A stretch of DNA of 64,000 nucleotides from Oricola nitratireducens (GCF_014904745.1 NZ_JACZCS010000010.1:1-64000), one strand, 5' to 3'; counted from the first letter of the stretch, positions 8,990 through 18,034 are shown. Translations and numbers: made by a program. The notes: generated by a model from the sequence alone, not told the origin.

Positions 8990-10090
8990 TCAGGCTTCGG
9001 CGCGCATCCATGATTTGAGCGCCGCAAAATCCCGGTTCTCCACGAACCCGGCCACGCGCCGCCCGACGGCGGCGCCGAACTTGTAGCCATGGCCCGAACA
9101 GGCGGAGACGACCAGGCAATTGCCTTCCTCGCGCACGAAAAACCGCTCGTCGGCCGTAAATGTGTAGGCGCAGGTGACGACACCGGTGATCGCATATCGA
9201 TCGATATCGCGCATCGGGGGCGCGAACAGATCGCGGATCGCCTCCCCCTCGCCCGCGACCGGATCGCGGTTCGCGTTGGCATCGGCGCTGGCGATTTTGT
9301 GCAGGCCGGACCCGAATTTCAGGCCGCCCTCGCCCGACGGCGGCAGGATGTAACCGTCCGTCTCGCCGCCGACATCGAGGATGACGGGCGCGCGCGCCCA
9401 AGCCTCCTTCAGATGCGCCGGCGGGTCGAGATAGACGACCGCCGTGCGGTAGGTCGTCAGATCGGAAACGAGGTCCGGAAAGAGTTTCGTCACCCAGGCG
9501 CCTGCGGTGACGATCACATAGTCGGCCTCGATCGTGCGGCCATCCTCGGTCGTGACGGCGGCCCTGGCCGGATCGACGCCGGTCACCTTCATGGTCTGGC
9601 GCAGCAGGACGCCGCGCGCCTGCAGCCAGCCGGCCATGGAAAAGGCGATGCGGCGGCAATGCAGCGCGCCGCCCTCGGGCGAGAAAAAGGCATAGCGGAT
9701 CGTGTCGGGATCGAGGAAGGGATAGCGTTCGGCCGCCTCGCCCGGCTCAAGCACCTCGCAGGGCCAGCCGCCTTCGCGCAGGCCGTTCAAATAATCCTCG
9801 GCCTCGTCGCCGGTCTCGCGGCTGACGGCCATGAAGCCGCGCGCATCGAGATGGCTTTCGCCGAGATCCGCCCACAGCTCGTCCCAGGCGTCATAGGCCT
9901 CGGTAATCGCGGCGCCGTAGCCCGACCCGGCGCCATAGGCGCGGCGAATGATGCGATGGTGATCGCCGGACGCCGCCAGCGGATTGGGGATAGGCCCCTG
10001 CTCGAAGAGCATGACCTGATGACCCTGCTTGGCGAGCGACCAGGCGGTGGACAGGCCGGCTATGCCCGCCCCGACGACGGATATTTTCAT
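8990..10090 (-). CDS. FAD-dependent amine/amino-acid oxidoreductase (DAO family)
   Basis: A 366-residue flavoprotein of the D-amino-acid oxidase / sarcosine oxidase (DadA-like) superfamily. The N-terminal dinucleotide fold is clear: ISVVGAGIAGLSTAWSLAKQG, whose GxGxxG motif binds FAD, with E31-type acid in MLFEQGP. The C-terminal part has EGNCLVVSACSGHGYKFGAAVG, typical of the family's FAD-closing loop. Start ATG 10090 is chosen because it puts the Rossmann motif at residue 4; the longer open frame upstream would run through the cupin gene. It lies 65 bp downstream of a cupin gene in the same direction, suggesting a small amine- or amino-acid-degrading operon. The substrate cannot be named. 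Confidence 0.88.
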   Translation of the reverse strand: MKISVVGAGIAGLSTAWSLAKQGHQVMLFEQGPIPNPLAASGDHHRIIRRAYGAGSGYGAAITEAYDAWDELWADLGESHLDARGFMAVSRETGDEAEDYLNGLREGGWPCEVLEPGEAAERYPFLDPDTIRYAFFSPEGGALHCRRIAFSMAGWLQARGVLLRQTMKVTGVDPARAAVTTEDGRTIEADYVIVTAGAWVTKLFPDLVSDLTTYRTAVVYLDPPAHLKEAWARAPVILDVGGETDGYILPPSGEGGLKFGSGLHKIASADANANRDPVAGEGEAIRDLFAPPMRDIDRYAITGVVTCAYTFTADERFFVREEGNCLVVSACSGHGYKFGAAVGRRVAGFVENRDFAALKSWMRAEA

Positions 10091-10155
10091 GAATCGACCC
10101 CGATATCGCGAACGCGTCGAATTGAGCGGATTGCGGATAGAGTTGCAAGCGGCCG

Positions 10156-10503
10156 TCAAAGCCGGATGACATATTCCTTGCGGGTCGTCTCCAGCACCTC
10201 CCAGGTGCCCGCGAAACCCGGGCGCAGGATGAAGCTGTCGCCCGCCCTGACGGTGCGCGCCGCGCCGCCGTCTTCGGTGATCACCGACACGCCTTCGAGG
10301 ATGTGGCAGAACTCCCACTCGTCATAGGCGATCCGCCATTTGCCCGGCGTCGATTGCCAGATGCCGCAGTAAAGCTCGTCGCGCTCCTCGAGATTCCATG
10401 TGGTGAAGACGGGATCGCCGGAGACGTATTTTTCGGGCGCCGGGCGCTCGGTCTCTTCAATTGCGCCATCCGGCGTAACAGGGAGGAAACGAATTGCAGT
10501 CAT
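10156..10503 (-). CDS. Cupin-domain protein (DUF861 type)
   Basis: A 115-residue single beta-barrel protein of the (S)-ureidoglycine aminohydrolase-like cupin_3 group. The barrel is recognisable from WRIAYDEWEFCHILEGVSVI and RAGDSFILRPGFAGTWEV, the two half-motifs seen in this group, with Glu and His available for metal binding. These small cupins are often paired with amine oxidases or amino-acid catabolic genes, as here with the downstream FAD oxidoreductase. The start at 10503 overlaps the 5' region of the divergent gene on the plus strand, so the two probably share a regulatory region. Confidence 0.8.
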   Translation of the reverse strand: MTAIRFLPVTPDGAIEETERPAPEKYVSGDPVFTTWNLEERDELYCGIWQSTPGKWRIAYDEWEFCHILEGVSVITEDGGAARTVRAGDSFILRPGFAGTWEVLETTRKEYVIRL

Positions 10504-10544
10504 ATCAAGATCCTAACAAAAACAACAAACTGATAGCCGGGCGC

Positions 10545-11021
10545 ATGCAAATCGACAAAGCATTTGAAAGCTCCATAGGCATGAACGAGGCCGACTGGGC
10601 ACGCCATGCCAATCCCTGGAGCGTTTACACCCGCATTCCGCTTCTCGCGCTGATCGCGCTGTCGATCTTCAGCCGCGCATGGATCGACTGGTGGGCGGTG
10701 TTTCCGCTCGTCATCCTGCTCGCGTGGGTCTTCTACAATCCGCGCGCCTTTTCCGCGCCCGCCTCGACCGACAACTGGGCGTCGAAGGTGACGCTTGGCG
10801 AGCGGCTCTGGCTGAATCGCAAGACCGTGCCGGTTCCGGCCAGTCACGCCCGCTGGGCACTGGGGCTTTCCATTGCCGGCGGCGTCGCGCTCCTACCGAT
10901 GATCTACGGGCTTTACGTGCTCGATCCCTTCGCAGCCGGACTCGGCGCGGCGCTTGCCTCCGTGCTCAAGCTGTGGTTCTGCGACCGGATGGTCTGGCTC
11001 TACGAAGACATGGCGGGCTAG
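10545..11021 (+). CDS. Small integral membrane protein (DUF6653-like)
   Basis: A 158-residue protein with about four predicted membrane segments: two in residues 24-64 (LLALIALSIF and WAVFPLVILLAWVFY) and two in the C-terminal third (LGLSIAGGVALLPMIYGLYVL and ALASVLKLWFCDRMVWLYED). The arrangement of WSVYTRIP at the N-terminus and the WFCDRMVWLY end recalls the DUF6653 family of unknown function; this is recall, not a search. ATG 10545 is preferred; ATG 10494 would overlap the divergent cupin start. Its stop codon overlaps the convergent downstream gene by 4 bp. Confidence 0.7.
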   Translation: MQIDKAFESSIGMNEADWARHANPWSVYTRIPLLALIALSIFSRAWIDWWAVFPLVILLAWVFYNPRAFSAPASTDNWASKVTLGERLWLNRKTVPVPASHARWALGLSIAGGVALLPMIYGLYVLDPFAAGLGAALASVLKLWFCDRMVWLYEDMAG

Positions 11022-11311
11022 CACACCTGCACGCCGCATTCCTTGATCGTGAACTCGGTTTCCGGCTCGGTCAGCGCGGCATCGAACTGGCGGCCGTCGC
11101 GGCATTGCGCGCGCGCCTCGTAGGTCCGGCGGCCGGCGAGTTCGCCTTCCTTGGTGTTCAGATAATACTCGACCGCGCAGGCATGCTCGATCGCAAGCTG
11201 GTTGGACAGCACATCCAGCCAGGCCGGGTCCGCGGATTGGGCGCAAGCGGGCGCGACGGCCGCCGCGAACGACAGCGTTGCGGCAAGGGTCAGCGATTTA
11301 AAGCGCGGCAT
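11018..11311 (-). CDS. Small secreted protein of unknown function
   Basis: A 97-residue protein with a clear Sec signal peptide (MPRFKSLTLAATLSFAAAVAPACAQ; likely cleavage after ACAQ). The mature part has three cysteines besides, including one in HACAVEYYL, one in ARAQCRDG and the last residue region KECGVQVC, so disulfides in the periplasm are likely. ATG 11311 is chosen because a GGAGA ribosome-binding site overlaps the upstream in-frame ATG at 11323. The 3' end overlaps the convergent membrane-protein gene by 4 bp. No family recognised. Confidence 0.7.
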   Translation of the reverse strand: MPRFKSLTLAATLSFAAAVAPACAQSADPAWLDVLSNQLAIEHACAVEYYLNTKEGELAGRRTYEARAQCRDGRQFDAALTEPETEFTIKECGVQVC

Positions 11312-11412
11312 AGAGGTCTCCACCTGTTGATTCCGTCAGGAACCTACAGGATTTCGTCGAAACTTTGATTGCGGAAAATCAATTCCGCCGGACACGAGAC
11401 AGGCGGTCCGCG

Positions 11413-11952
11413 TCAAAGCGCGTCGAGCACCTCCCTGGCGAGCGCCATGACGGCCGGTTTCGCCTTGTCCTCGTCGATGCCGGACACTGTCACGGATATG
11501 CTGGCGTCGTTCTTGCGCGCCTGCAGGCCGTTCCCGACCCAAATCGCCTCGTCGCCCATCGCCACCGGCTCGGGCTTCGGCAGATCGGGATATTGCTCGG
11601 CCGCGTCGCGGAACGACTGGATATAGCTTTGCGCGCCCTTGCCTCCGGCGGGCCACGACCAGACCATCAGCGTCACTGTCGGCAGGCGCGGCGTGTCATC
11701 GGGCGCCTGCCAGTTGCAGGTCGACAAAACGCCCTCGTTCTCGCCGCCGCCGGCGCTTCTGCCCTCCGCGCCCGGCTGGACCGGCACGCCGATGGCGGCA
11801 CCGACCCGGTCGGCATCGAGAAGGCCGCAGGCGTCGATCTTTACGGCCGTTGCCGCCGAGGACGAACTCTCGTCGGAACAGGCCGACAGGACAACGGACG
11901 CGATCGCCAGGAAGACCGCCGCGAGACGCAATTTCGGGACTTTCGGCATCAT
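11413..11952 (-). CDS. Putative lipoprotein of unknown function (DUF3558-like)
   Basis: A 179-residue protein with a lipoprotein signal (LRLAAVFLAIASVVLSAC; the Cys follows a lipobox-like LSA). The mature part starts with a Ser-rich linker, then IDACGLLDADRVGAAIGVPV, which resembles the beginning of DUF3558 and related periplasmic lipoproteins, and ends with a helix VMALAREVLDAL. ATG 11952 is used; the following Met at 11949 is equally possible. Longer upstream starts would read over the preceding gene. It is on the same strand as, and 133 bp downstream of, the sulfhydrylase gene. Function unknown. Confidence 0.75.
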   Translation of the reverse strand: MMPKVPKLRLAAVFLAIASVVLSACSDESSSSAATAVKIDACGLLDADRVGAAIGVPVQPGAEGRSAGGGENEGVLSTCNWQAPDDTPRLPTVTLMVWSWPAGGKGAQSYIQSFRDAAEQYPDLPKPEPVAMGDEAIWVGNGLQARKNDASISVTVSGIDEDKAKPAVMALAREVLDAL

Positions 11953-12085
11953 CGTTTTTCTCCCCGGCCGACCGGAATCCGGCCCGGCATCGCCACTGAA
12001 GGGAAAGACTGCCGAGATTAGCACCGGCCCGCGGTCCCGTCCAACGATCGTGAACAGAGCCGCGGGCGCGACATGCAAATACGAC

Positions 12086-13372
12086 CTAGCCGGCTTTCGC
12101 CAGCGCCTGGTCGATATCGGCGATGATGTCGTCGACGCTCTCGATGCCGATCGACAGCCGCACCACGTCGTTGCCGGCGCCGGCGGCGGCACGCTGCTCG
12201 TCGGTCAGCTGGCGGTGGGTGGTCGAGGCCGGATGGATGACCAGCGTGCGGGTGTCGCCGATATTGGCGAGATGCGAGACGATCTCGAGCGATTCCACGA
12301 ACTTGACGCCCGCCTCATAACCGCCCTTGACGCCGAAGGTGAAGACCGCGCCGGCGCCCTTCGGGCTGTAACGCTGTTGCAGCGCGTGGTTGGCGTGGCC
12401 CTCGAGGCCGGAATATTCGACCCAGTCGACCTTCGGATGGTCCTTCAGGTGCTTCGCCACGGCGAGCGCGTTGTCGCAATGGCGCTGCATGCGCAGCCCC
12501 AGCGTTTCGATACCGGTCAGGATCAGGAACGCGTTCATCGGCGCGATCGCCGGACCAAGGTCGCGCAGGCCGAGCACGCGGCAGGCGATGGCGAAGGCGA
12601 AGTTGCCGAAGGTCTCGTGCAGGACGATGCCGCCATATTCGTCGCGCGGCGTCGACAGCATCGGATACTTGTCGGTCGCCGACCAGTCGAAGGTGCCGCC
12701 GTCGACGATCACGCCGCCCATCGAATTGCCGTGGCCGCCGAGGAACTTGGTCAACGAATGGACGACGATGTCGGCGCCGTGCTCGATCGGGCGCAGCAGA
12801 TAGGGCGACGCCATCGTGTTGTCGACGATCAGCGGAATGCCGGCATCGCGCGCGATTTCCGCCAGCGCCTCGATGTCGGTGACGAAACCGGCCGGGTTGG
12901 CGAAGCTCTCGACGAAGATCGCCTTGGTCCTGTCGTCGATCTGCGCGGCGAAGCTCGCCGGATCGGCGGCGTCAGCCCAGCGGACTTCCCAGCCGAAATT
13001 CTTGAAGGAATGGCCGAACTGGTTGATCGAACCGCCGTAGAGGCGGCGCGCGGCGACGAAATTGTCGCCGGACGTCATCAGCGTGTGCATGACGACCAGC
13101 TGGGCCGCGTGGCCGGATGCGACGGCCAGCGCCGCGGTGCCGCCCTCGAGCGCGGCAAGGCGCTCCTCGAGAACCGCCTGGGTCGGGTTCATGATGCGGG
13201 TATAGATGTTGCCGAAGGCCTTCAGGCCGAACAGCGAGGCGGCGTGGTCGGCGTCGTTGAAGACGTAGGCCGTGGTCTGGTAGATCGGCGTGATTCGGGC
13301 CCCGGTCGCCGGGTCAGGCTGCGCCCCCGAATGAATTGCCAAAGTATCGAAACCGGGTGTCTTCTGGGCCAT
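12086..13372 (-). CDS. metY: O-acetylhomoserine sulfhydrylase (aminocarboxypropyltransferase)
   Basis: A 428-residue PLP enzyme of the Cys/Met metabolism family that makes homocysteine from O-acetylhomoserine and sulfide. The N-terminus FDTLAIHSGAQPDPATGARI is characteristic of MetY rather than MetB/MetC. IYTRIMNPTQAVLEERLA carries phosphate-contacting residues, and the PLP lysine is in HSLTKFLGGHG. The C-terminal SHLANIGDTRTLVIHPASTTH is the conserved substrate-binding segment. Start ATG 13372 is preceded by AGGAGG (13380-13385 on the plus strand reads CCTCCT), so the longer open frame is not used. Length matches the family (about 430). Confidence 0.95.
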   Translation of the reverse strand: MAQKTPGFDTLAIHSGAQPDPATGARITPIYQTTAYVFNDADHAASLFGLKAFGNIYTRIMNPTQAVLEERLAALEGGTAALAVASGHAAQLVVMHTLMTSGDNFVAARRLYGGSINQFGHSFKNFGWEVRWADAADPASFAAQIDDRTKAIFVESFANPAGFVTDIEALAEIARDAGIPLIVDNTMASPYLLRPIEHGADIVVHSLTKFLGGHGNSMGGVIVDGGTFDWSATDKYPMLSTPRDEYGGIVLHETFGNFAFAIACRVLGLRDLGPAIAPMNAFLILTGIETLGLRMQRHCDNALAVAKHLKDHPKVDWVEYSGLEGHANHALQQRYSPKGAGAVFTFGVKGGYEAGVKFVESLEIVSHLANIGDTRTLVIHPASTTHRQLTDEQRAAAGAGNDVVRLSIGIESVDDIIADIDQALAKAG

Positions 13373-13478
13373 GGTCGCCTCCTCCTGAACAAAATCGAAT
13401 GACGTTGTGGCGGGGATCGGCGGGCGAGTCAAAGACGATTATTGTCCGCCGCGGCGCGAAGTCGAAATGAAATTGCTT

Positions 13479-13503
13479 AAAACCCGGCGCGCATTCGCGC
13501 CGG
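13479..13503 (-). terminator. Possible rho-independent terminator after the CoA-binding gene
   Basis: On the minus strand CCGGCGCG / CGCGCCGG (loop AATG) is followed by GTTTTAA. It lies between the CoA-binding gene and metY, so the two genes are probably separate transcripts. The T run is short. Confidence 0.5.
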
Positions 13504-13516
13504 CAGGCGACGACCG

Positions 13517-14035
13517 TCAGCGCCTGATGCCGAAACTCTGGAAACCGGTGCGCAATTCGGGGCGGCGCGAGGACAGCACCTTCGAATTGACGCCGTTCCA
13601 GCCGATCTCGCGCGACAGGCGGCCATATTCGATCTTCGGGCAGCGGTCCATGACGACCTGGATGCCCTTTTCCTCCAGCCGCGCGGCGCTGTCGTCGTCG
13701 CGCACGGTCAGCTGCATCCAGACCACCTTCGGCAGCGGGTCCATCGCCAGGATCTGGCCGGTGATCGCGGGCACGGCCGACGCGGCGCGGAAGATGTCGA
13801 CCATGTCGACGGGTTCCGGCAGATCGGCGAGCGACGCAAAGGCCGTCTGGCCGAGGATTTCCTTGCCCGCATGGCCGGGATTGACGGGCAAGACCCTGAA
13901 GCCCTTGTCGATCATGTATTTCATGACGAAATAGCTCGGTCGCACGTCATTGGCCGACGCGCCGACGACCGCGATCGTCTTCACGGAGGTCAGGATGGAG
14001 CGGATGTAATCGTCGGGATAGGAATCGTGGTTCAT
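13517..14035 (-). CDS. CoA-binding domain protein (YccU/DUF CoA_binding_2)
   Basis: A 172-residue Rossmann-fold protein of the CoA_binding_2 family, related to the CoA-binding part of succinyl-CoA synthetase. TIAVVGASANDVRPSYFVMKY is the nucleotide-binding loop, GFRVLPVNPGHAGKEILG follows, and KVVWMQLTVRDDD and VVMDRCPKIEYGRL are conserved later segments including the Cys. ATG 14035 (MNHDSYPDD) is chosen over the upstream in-frame start at 14062 because the extra residues are not family-like. The physiological role of this family is unknown. In related genomes it sits near metY, as it does here. Confidence 0.88.
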   Translation of the reverse strand: MNHDSYPDDYIRSILTSVKTIAVVGASANDVRPSYFVMKYMIDKGFRVLPVNPGHAGKEILGQTAFASLADLPEPVDMVDIFRAASAVPAITGQILAMDPLPKVVWMQLTVRDDDSAARLEEKGIQVVMDRCPKIEYGRLSREIGWNGVNSKVLSSRRPELRTGFQSFGIRR

Positions 14036-14091
14036 GGCGAAGCCGTAGCACCGGACGCGCAATTTGTCGCCTGCCGGAAACGACGCATGCC

Positions 14092-14523
14092 CTATTCCGG
14101 CAGTTGCATGAAACCGTCTTCGTCGTTCGCCATGAACGGATTGTAGGCGACTTCCCAGAGATGGCCGTCGGGATCGGCGAAATAGCCGGAATAGCCGCCC
14201 CAGAAGACCTTTTCGGGTTTCTTGACCGGTGTCGCGCCGCAGGACAGCGCATGCGCGAAGGCGGCGTCGACCTCCGCCTCGCTCGCAAGATTATGCGCCA
14301 GCGTCACGCCCGAGAAGCCGGGTTTCGTATCCTCGACAGTGGCGTCGGCGGCAAGCGCCGCGCGCCCGAACAGGCCGAGCAGCGTACCCTTCAGCCGGAA
14401 GAAACTCACCGCCTCCTGCGAGGCCGAGGATTTCACGAAACCGAGCTTCTCGTAGAATGCCGTCGACGCGGCGACATCGGCGACGCCGAGCGTCACCATG
14501 GAAATGCGGGGATCGAAACGCAT
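14092..14523 (-). CDS. VOC-family (glyoxalase/bleomycin-resistance) protein
   Basis: A 143-residue vicinal-oxygen-chelate fold protein. Two beta-alpha-beta-beta modules are visible, beginning MVTLGVADVAASTAFYEKLGF and GVTLAHNLASEAEVDAAFAHA, with FADPDGHLWEVAYNP at the end, which carries the family's C-terminal metal-ligand Glu. Start ATG 14523 follows a GGAGA ribosome-binding site that overlaps an upstream in-frame ATG. These proteins range from lyases to dioxygenases and metal-dependent resistance proteins; nothing in the sequence or neighbourhood identifies the substrate. Confidence 0.85.
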   Translation of the reverse strand: MRFDPRISMVTLGVADVAASTAFYEKLGFVKSSASQEAVSFFRLKGTLLGLFGRAALAADATVEDTKPGFSGVTLAHNLASEAEVDAAFAHALSCGATPVKKPEKVFWGGYSGYFADPDGHLWEVAYNPFMANDEDGFMQLPE

Positions 14524-14763
14524 GCTAGTCTCCAACGCTAGAACATAGCGAGAACATTAGGGTGGATCGCTCAATGACACAATCCCCTGCTCGCTCTCAA
14601 ACGGATGCCCGCCAAAGCATCTTATTGGGCAAGCGAGGGAAACTCCCGGCGGCTCAACTGTATTCCACATCGGGGCAAATCGCTATCATTGGGGGATTCG
14701 GTAATCCATTTGTGTGAGCATCCGCCCTAGCGCAAAGAAAGAATATGCTTCGGGAGAGCCAGA

Positions 14764-15339
14764 ATGCAGAAGATTCTGGGATTATTAATCGCTCTACAAG
14801 CGAGTGCGGCCATTGGGCAGTCGAGTGATCGACCGAAATTTGAAGACACCGGAAAATACGCCGGGAAGTACTTATGCACGCCTTTGGCAGCCGGAGGCGT
14901 GCAGTGGAATGATCCAGTGCACGAATGGCGGGGAACCGCGTTCAAAGTGTCGAATGATGAGCAGTTTATCTTTGAGATTCGAGCCTCAAATGAGAGTGAG
15001 GAGTGGAAGTCGTTTGGTTGGTCGGTTGCAGGAACAGCCTACTTTGGGACTGTGCGGCCAATTGAAGGTATTGAGTTGCCATTGCTTGAGAGCACTGCCC
15101 GCAGTTGCTGGGGTGAGCGCGAAGGTTACCAGCCTGCAAAGCGAGTCGGCTACGGCGACATCTTCATGTCCCCTGAGGGCAAGTTTCGATGCCGGACCTC
15201 TGGCGGCCTCTATTTTTATGACTTCAACTTGAGCGCCCGACGGTATCAGCGAACCTATCACGCGGGTTTCGTTGATGGGGACGACTCTGGCGGAAATACG
15301 CCGTCTGTCGAGATCGGGGAATGCACGCACATCGAATGA
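14764..15339 (+). CDS. Hypothetical secreted protein
   Basis: A 191-residue protein with a Sec signal peptide (MQKILGLLIALQASAAIGQ). The mature part is rich in aromatic residues and has four cysteines (YLCTPL, RSCWGE, FRCRTS, GECTHIE), suggesting disulfides. The gene is clearly poorer in G+C than its neighbours and uses rarer codons, so it may have been acquired. It sits alone between a VOC gene and an enoyl-CoA hydratase gene. The 240 bp upstream are also AT-richer and hold no recognisable gene. No family recognised. Confidence 0.65.
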   Translation: MQKILGLLIALQASAAIGQSSDRPKFEDTGKYAGKYLCTPLAAGGVQWNDPVHEWRGTAFKVSNDEQFIFEIRASNESEEWKSFGWSVAGTAYFGTVRPIEGIELPLLESTARSCWGEREGYQPAKRVGYGDIFMSPEGKFRCRTSGGLYFYDFNLSARRYQRTYHAGFVDGDDSGGNTPSVEIGECTHIE

Positions 15340-15473
15340 ATCCCGGTGAACGCTCCCATATGGCGAATGCGATCTAGAGATAAATGGCGCCTCTCTGCGC
15401 GCAGTTCGAGCGAATAGGAAACAGACAGGACACGAACCGTCCTAGGAGACATCGCGCTTATCTCGCTCTTCCC

Positions 15474-16286
15474 CTATTCGCCCGTCCACTCCGGCTTGCG
15501 CTTCTGCAGGAAGGCGCCGATGCCTTCCTCGGCGTCGCGGAACAGCATGTTCTCCACCATCACATTGGCGCAGTAGTCATAGGCGTCGGACAGGCTCATC
15601 CCGGCCTGATGATAGAACGCTTCCTTGCCGGTCTTCAGCGTCAAAGGCGATTTGGAAGCAATGACTTCCGCGTATTTCTGGACAATCTGATTCAAGTATT
15701 CCTTCGGCACGATCCGGTTGACGAGGCCGAATTCCTTGGCGCTGGAGGCGTCGATCTGCTCGCCGGTCAGCAGCATCTCCATCGCCTGCTTGCGGTGGAC
15801 ATTGCGGGTCAGCGCGACCATCGGCGTCGAGCAGAACAGGCCGATATTGACGCCCGGCGTGGCGAAGGCGGAGGTGTCGGTGCAGATGGCGAGATCGCAG
15901 GAGGCAACCAGCTGGCAGCCGGCCGCCGTCGCAAGCCCGTCGATCTCGGCGATCACCGGCTTGGGGTGGGTGACGATCGCCTGCATCATCTGCGCGCAGA
16001 GCCGCATGGTCTTTTCGAAGAAGGCCCTGCCCCGGTCTTCGTCGGGGCGGTGCAGCGTCAGTTCCTTCAGGTCGTGGCCGGCGGAAAACACCTTGCCGGC
16101 AGCCGCGATGACGATGACGCGCACCGCGTCGTCGGACCGCGCGTCCTCGAGCGCGGCCATCATCGCCTCCATGGTGGCGATCGACAGCGCGTTGGCCGGC
16201 GGGTTGGACAGCGTCAGCCGCAGGACCGGACCGTTCCGGTCGCGGGTGACGAGCGGCGTTTCGACAAGGGCGGGCGCGACGGTCAT
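15474..16286 (-). CDS. Enoyl-CoA hydratase / isomerase family protein
   Basis: A 270-residue crotonase-fold protein. It has the oxyanion-hole motif AAGKVFSAGHDLKEL and a second loop GLATAAGCQLVASCDLAI. The usual catalytic acid position in the second loop falls in VNIGLFCSTPMVALTRNV, which matches the ECHDC-type subgroup more than classical FadB; dehydratase activity is therefore likely but not certain. The C-terminus KRKPEWTG is typical of the subgroup. It is divergent from the PaaI thioesterase gene and shares about 97 bp of upstream sequence with it. Confidence 0.9.
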   Translation of the reverse strand: MTVAPALVETPLVTRDRNGPVLRLTLSNPPANALSIATMEAMMAALEDARSDDAVRVIVIAAAGKVFSAGHDLKELTLHRPDEDRGRAFFEKTMRLCAQMMQAIVTHPKPVIAEIDGLATAAGCQLVASCDLAICTDTSAFATPGVNIGLFCSTPMVALTRNVHRKQAMEMLLTGEQIDASSAKEFGLVNRIVPKEYLNQIVQKYAEVIASKSPLTLKTGKEAFYHQAGMSLSDAYDYCANVMVENMLFRDAEEGIGAFLQKRKPEWTGE

Positions 16287-16383
16287 GCTTGGTCCTCCGG
16301 AGGCGTGGGCTTGACGGCGAACCTACCAAACGGGCAAACGCGGCGGCAAGATATTCCGTTCACGCAATTGGTATCGTCCCGCC

Positions 16384-16821
16384 ATGACCAGGATGCCTTC
16401 CCCGATCGTTTCCGCCGAAGAGCTCGACCGATTCATGGAGACCGAGTTCGCCCAGGTCTTCATCGACGGGCGCATCTACACGATCACCGACCTCGGTCCG
16501 GGCACGCTGACGATGCGGCTCGACCCGGGCGAGCGGCACCTGCGGCCGGGCGGCACCGTGTCGGGCCCGACCCTGTTCACGCTTGCCGACTATGCCGCCT
16601 ATTGCGTCATCCTCGCCCATATCGGCCTGAAGGGCCTGTCGGTGACGACGAGCTTCCATATCAATTTCATGCGCAAGGCCGAGCCCGGGCCGGTCTTCTG
16701 CACCGCGCGGCTGCTGAAACTGGGCAAGCGGCTGGTCGTCGTCGAGATCTCGATTGCGGACGAAAAAGACGACCTGATCGCGCACGGATCGTGCACCTAC
16801 TCGATCCCGCCGCGGGATTGA
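16384..16821 (+). CDS. PaaI-family hotdog-fold thioesterase
   Basis: A 145-residue hotdog-fold protein, probably an acyl-CoA thioesterase. RPGGTVSGPTLFTLADYAAY is the core helix with the active-site Asp region, and VTTSFHINFMRKAEPGPVFC the following strand; DDLIAHGSCTYSIP ends the fold. Length is typical of PaaI/YbgC-like proteins. It lies between the divergent enoyl-CoA hydratase gene and the rplM-rpsI operon on the same strand, but a likely rplM promoter separates it from that operon. Confidence 0.88.
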   Translation: MTRMPSPIVSAEELDRFMETEFAQVFIDGRIYTITDLGPGTLTMRLDPGERHLRPGGTVSGPTLFTLADYAAYCVILAHIGLKGLSVTTSFHINFMRKAEPGPVFCTARLLKLGKRLVVVEISIADEKDDLIAHGSCTYSIPPRD

Positions 16822-16897
16822 TGCGTGGTAAAATAATACCGTATTTATAACCAATTGATTTTGTTTGATTTTCGGCAGAACGCCTGCAATTCCGCGC

Positions 16898-16926
16898 TTG
16901 ACGCGCCGAAAAATTGCCCCTAAAGC
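16898..16926 (+). promoter_or_regulatory. Putative sigma-70 promoter of rplM-rpsI
   Basis: TTGACG (16898-16903), a 17-bp spacer and TAAAGC (16921-16926) upstream of rplM. The -35 and spacing fit; the -10 is weak. About 125 bp of leader follow before the rplM start. Confidence 0.5.
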
Positions 16927-17050
16927 ACCCTTGATCGCGCTGGGACCGTCCGGCGCGGTTTGTTTTTGCCGGGCAAACCGGCAATCCAAGCAACAAGAAA
17001 AGCCCGTTCCGGCCCCGCCGGTCCGGGATGATGAACCAAGGAACACACCA

Positions 17051-17515
17051 ATGGGAACATTCTCCCAGAAGCCCGCCGACGTGGTGAAAAAGTGGGTGCT
17101 GATCGACGCCGAGGGTCTCGTCGTCGGCCGTCTCGCATCCCTCGTCGCTATGCGTCTTCGCGGCAAGCACAAGGCCACCTACACCCCGCACGTCGACGAC
17201 GGCGACAACGTCATCATCATCAATGCGGACAAGGTCGCCCTGACCGGCAAGAAGCGGTCGGACAAGATCTATTACTGGCACACCGGCCATCCGGGCGGCA
17301 TCAAGGAGCGCACCGCGGAGCAGCTTCTCGACGGCCGTTTCCCCGAGCGCGTCGTGGAAAAGGCGGTTGAACGCATGATCCCGCGCGGTCCGCTCGGCCG
17401 CCGCCAGATGAAGAACCTGCGCGTTTACGCCGGCGCCGAACATCCGCACGAGGCACAGCAGCCGGAAGTGCTGGACGTCGCCGCGCTCAACCCCAAGAAC
17501 AAGAAAGTGGCCTGA
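17051..17515 (+). CDS. rplM: 50S ribosomal protein L13
   Basis: A 154-residue large-subunit protein that acts early in 50S assembly. [39 protein letters not shown] and [20 protein letters not shown] are signature segments. ATG 17051 is chosen because it gives the normal N-terminus ([15 protein letters not shown]) and follows an AAGGA ribosome-binding site; the longer open frame upstream is leader. It is 5 bp upstream of rpsI, with which it forms the conserved L13-S9 operon. Confidence 0.98.
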   Translation: MGTFSQKPADVVKKWVLIDAEGLVVGRLASLVAMRLRGKHKATYTPHVDDGDNVIIINADKVALTGKKRSDKIYYWHTGHPGGIKERTAEQLLDGRFPERVVEKAVERMIPRGPLGRRQMKNLRVYAGAEHPHEAQQPEVLDVAALNPKNKKVA

Positions 17516-17520
17516 TCACC

Positions 17521-18006
17521 ATGGCTGAATTGAACTCTCTCGAAGAACTCGGCGAAGCAACCGGCACGGTGACCGAAGAGGTCCAGGAAGCTCCGGTTCA
17601 CGTCCAGAAACTCGACGCCCAGGGCCGCGCCTATGCCACCGGCAAGCGCAAGGACGCGGTCGCCCGCGTCTGGATCAAGCCCGGCACCGGCCGCATCACG
17701 GTCGGCGGCAAGGACTTCACCGAATATTTCGCACGCCCCGTCCTGCAGATGGTGCTGCAGCAGCCGATCGTCGCGACCAACCGCGCCGGCCAGTACGACA
17801 TCGACGCCACCGTCGCCGGCGGCGGCCTGTCCGGCCAGGCGGGCGCAGTGCGCCACGGCATCTCCAAGGCGCTGACCTATTACGAGCCGTCGCTGCGCGG
17901 CGTGCTCAAAAAGGGCGGCTTCCTGACCCGCGACAGCCGCGTGGTGGAACGCAAGAAATACGGCAAGGCGAAAGCCCGCCGTTCGTTCCAGTTCTCCAAG
18001 CGCTAA
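17521..18006 (+). CDS. rpsI: 30S ribosomal protein S9
   Basis: A 161-residue small-subunit protein whose C-terminal tail contacts the P-site tRNA. The conserved S9 core starts at about residue 37: [18 protein letters not shown], then [18 protein letters not shown], and ends in the universally conserved basic tail [16 protein letters not shown]. The first 35 residues are an acidic, low-complexity extension ([18 protein letters not shown]) that is common in alphaproteobacterial S9. Terminated by a strong hairpin. Confidence 0.98.
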   Translation: MAELNSLEELGEATGTVTEEVQEAPVHVQKLDAQGRAYATGKRKDAVARVWIKPGTGRITVGGKDFTEYFARPVLQMVLQQPIVATNRAGQYDIDATVAGGGLSGQAGAVRHGISKALTYYEPSLRGVLKKGGFLTRDSRVVERKKYGKAKARRSFQFSKR

Positions 18007-18034
18007 TCCGCAATTCCGGATTTTCCGGTGTTCA

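Noticed and set aside
13373-13516. SAM-II riboswitch upstream of metY
   Set aside because: No SAM-II core or pseudoknot pattern seen; only a hairpin that fits better as a terminator of the upstream gene.
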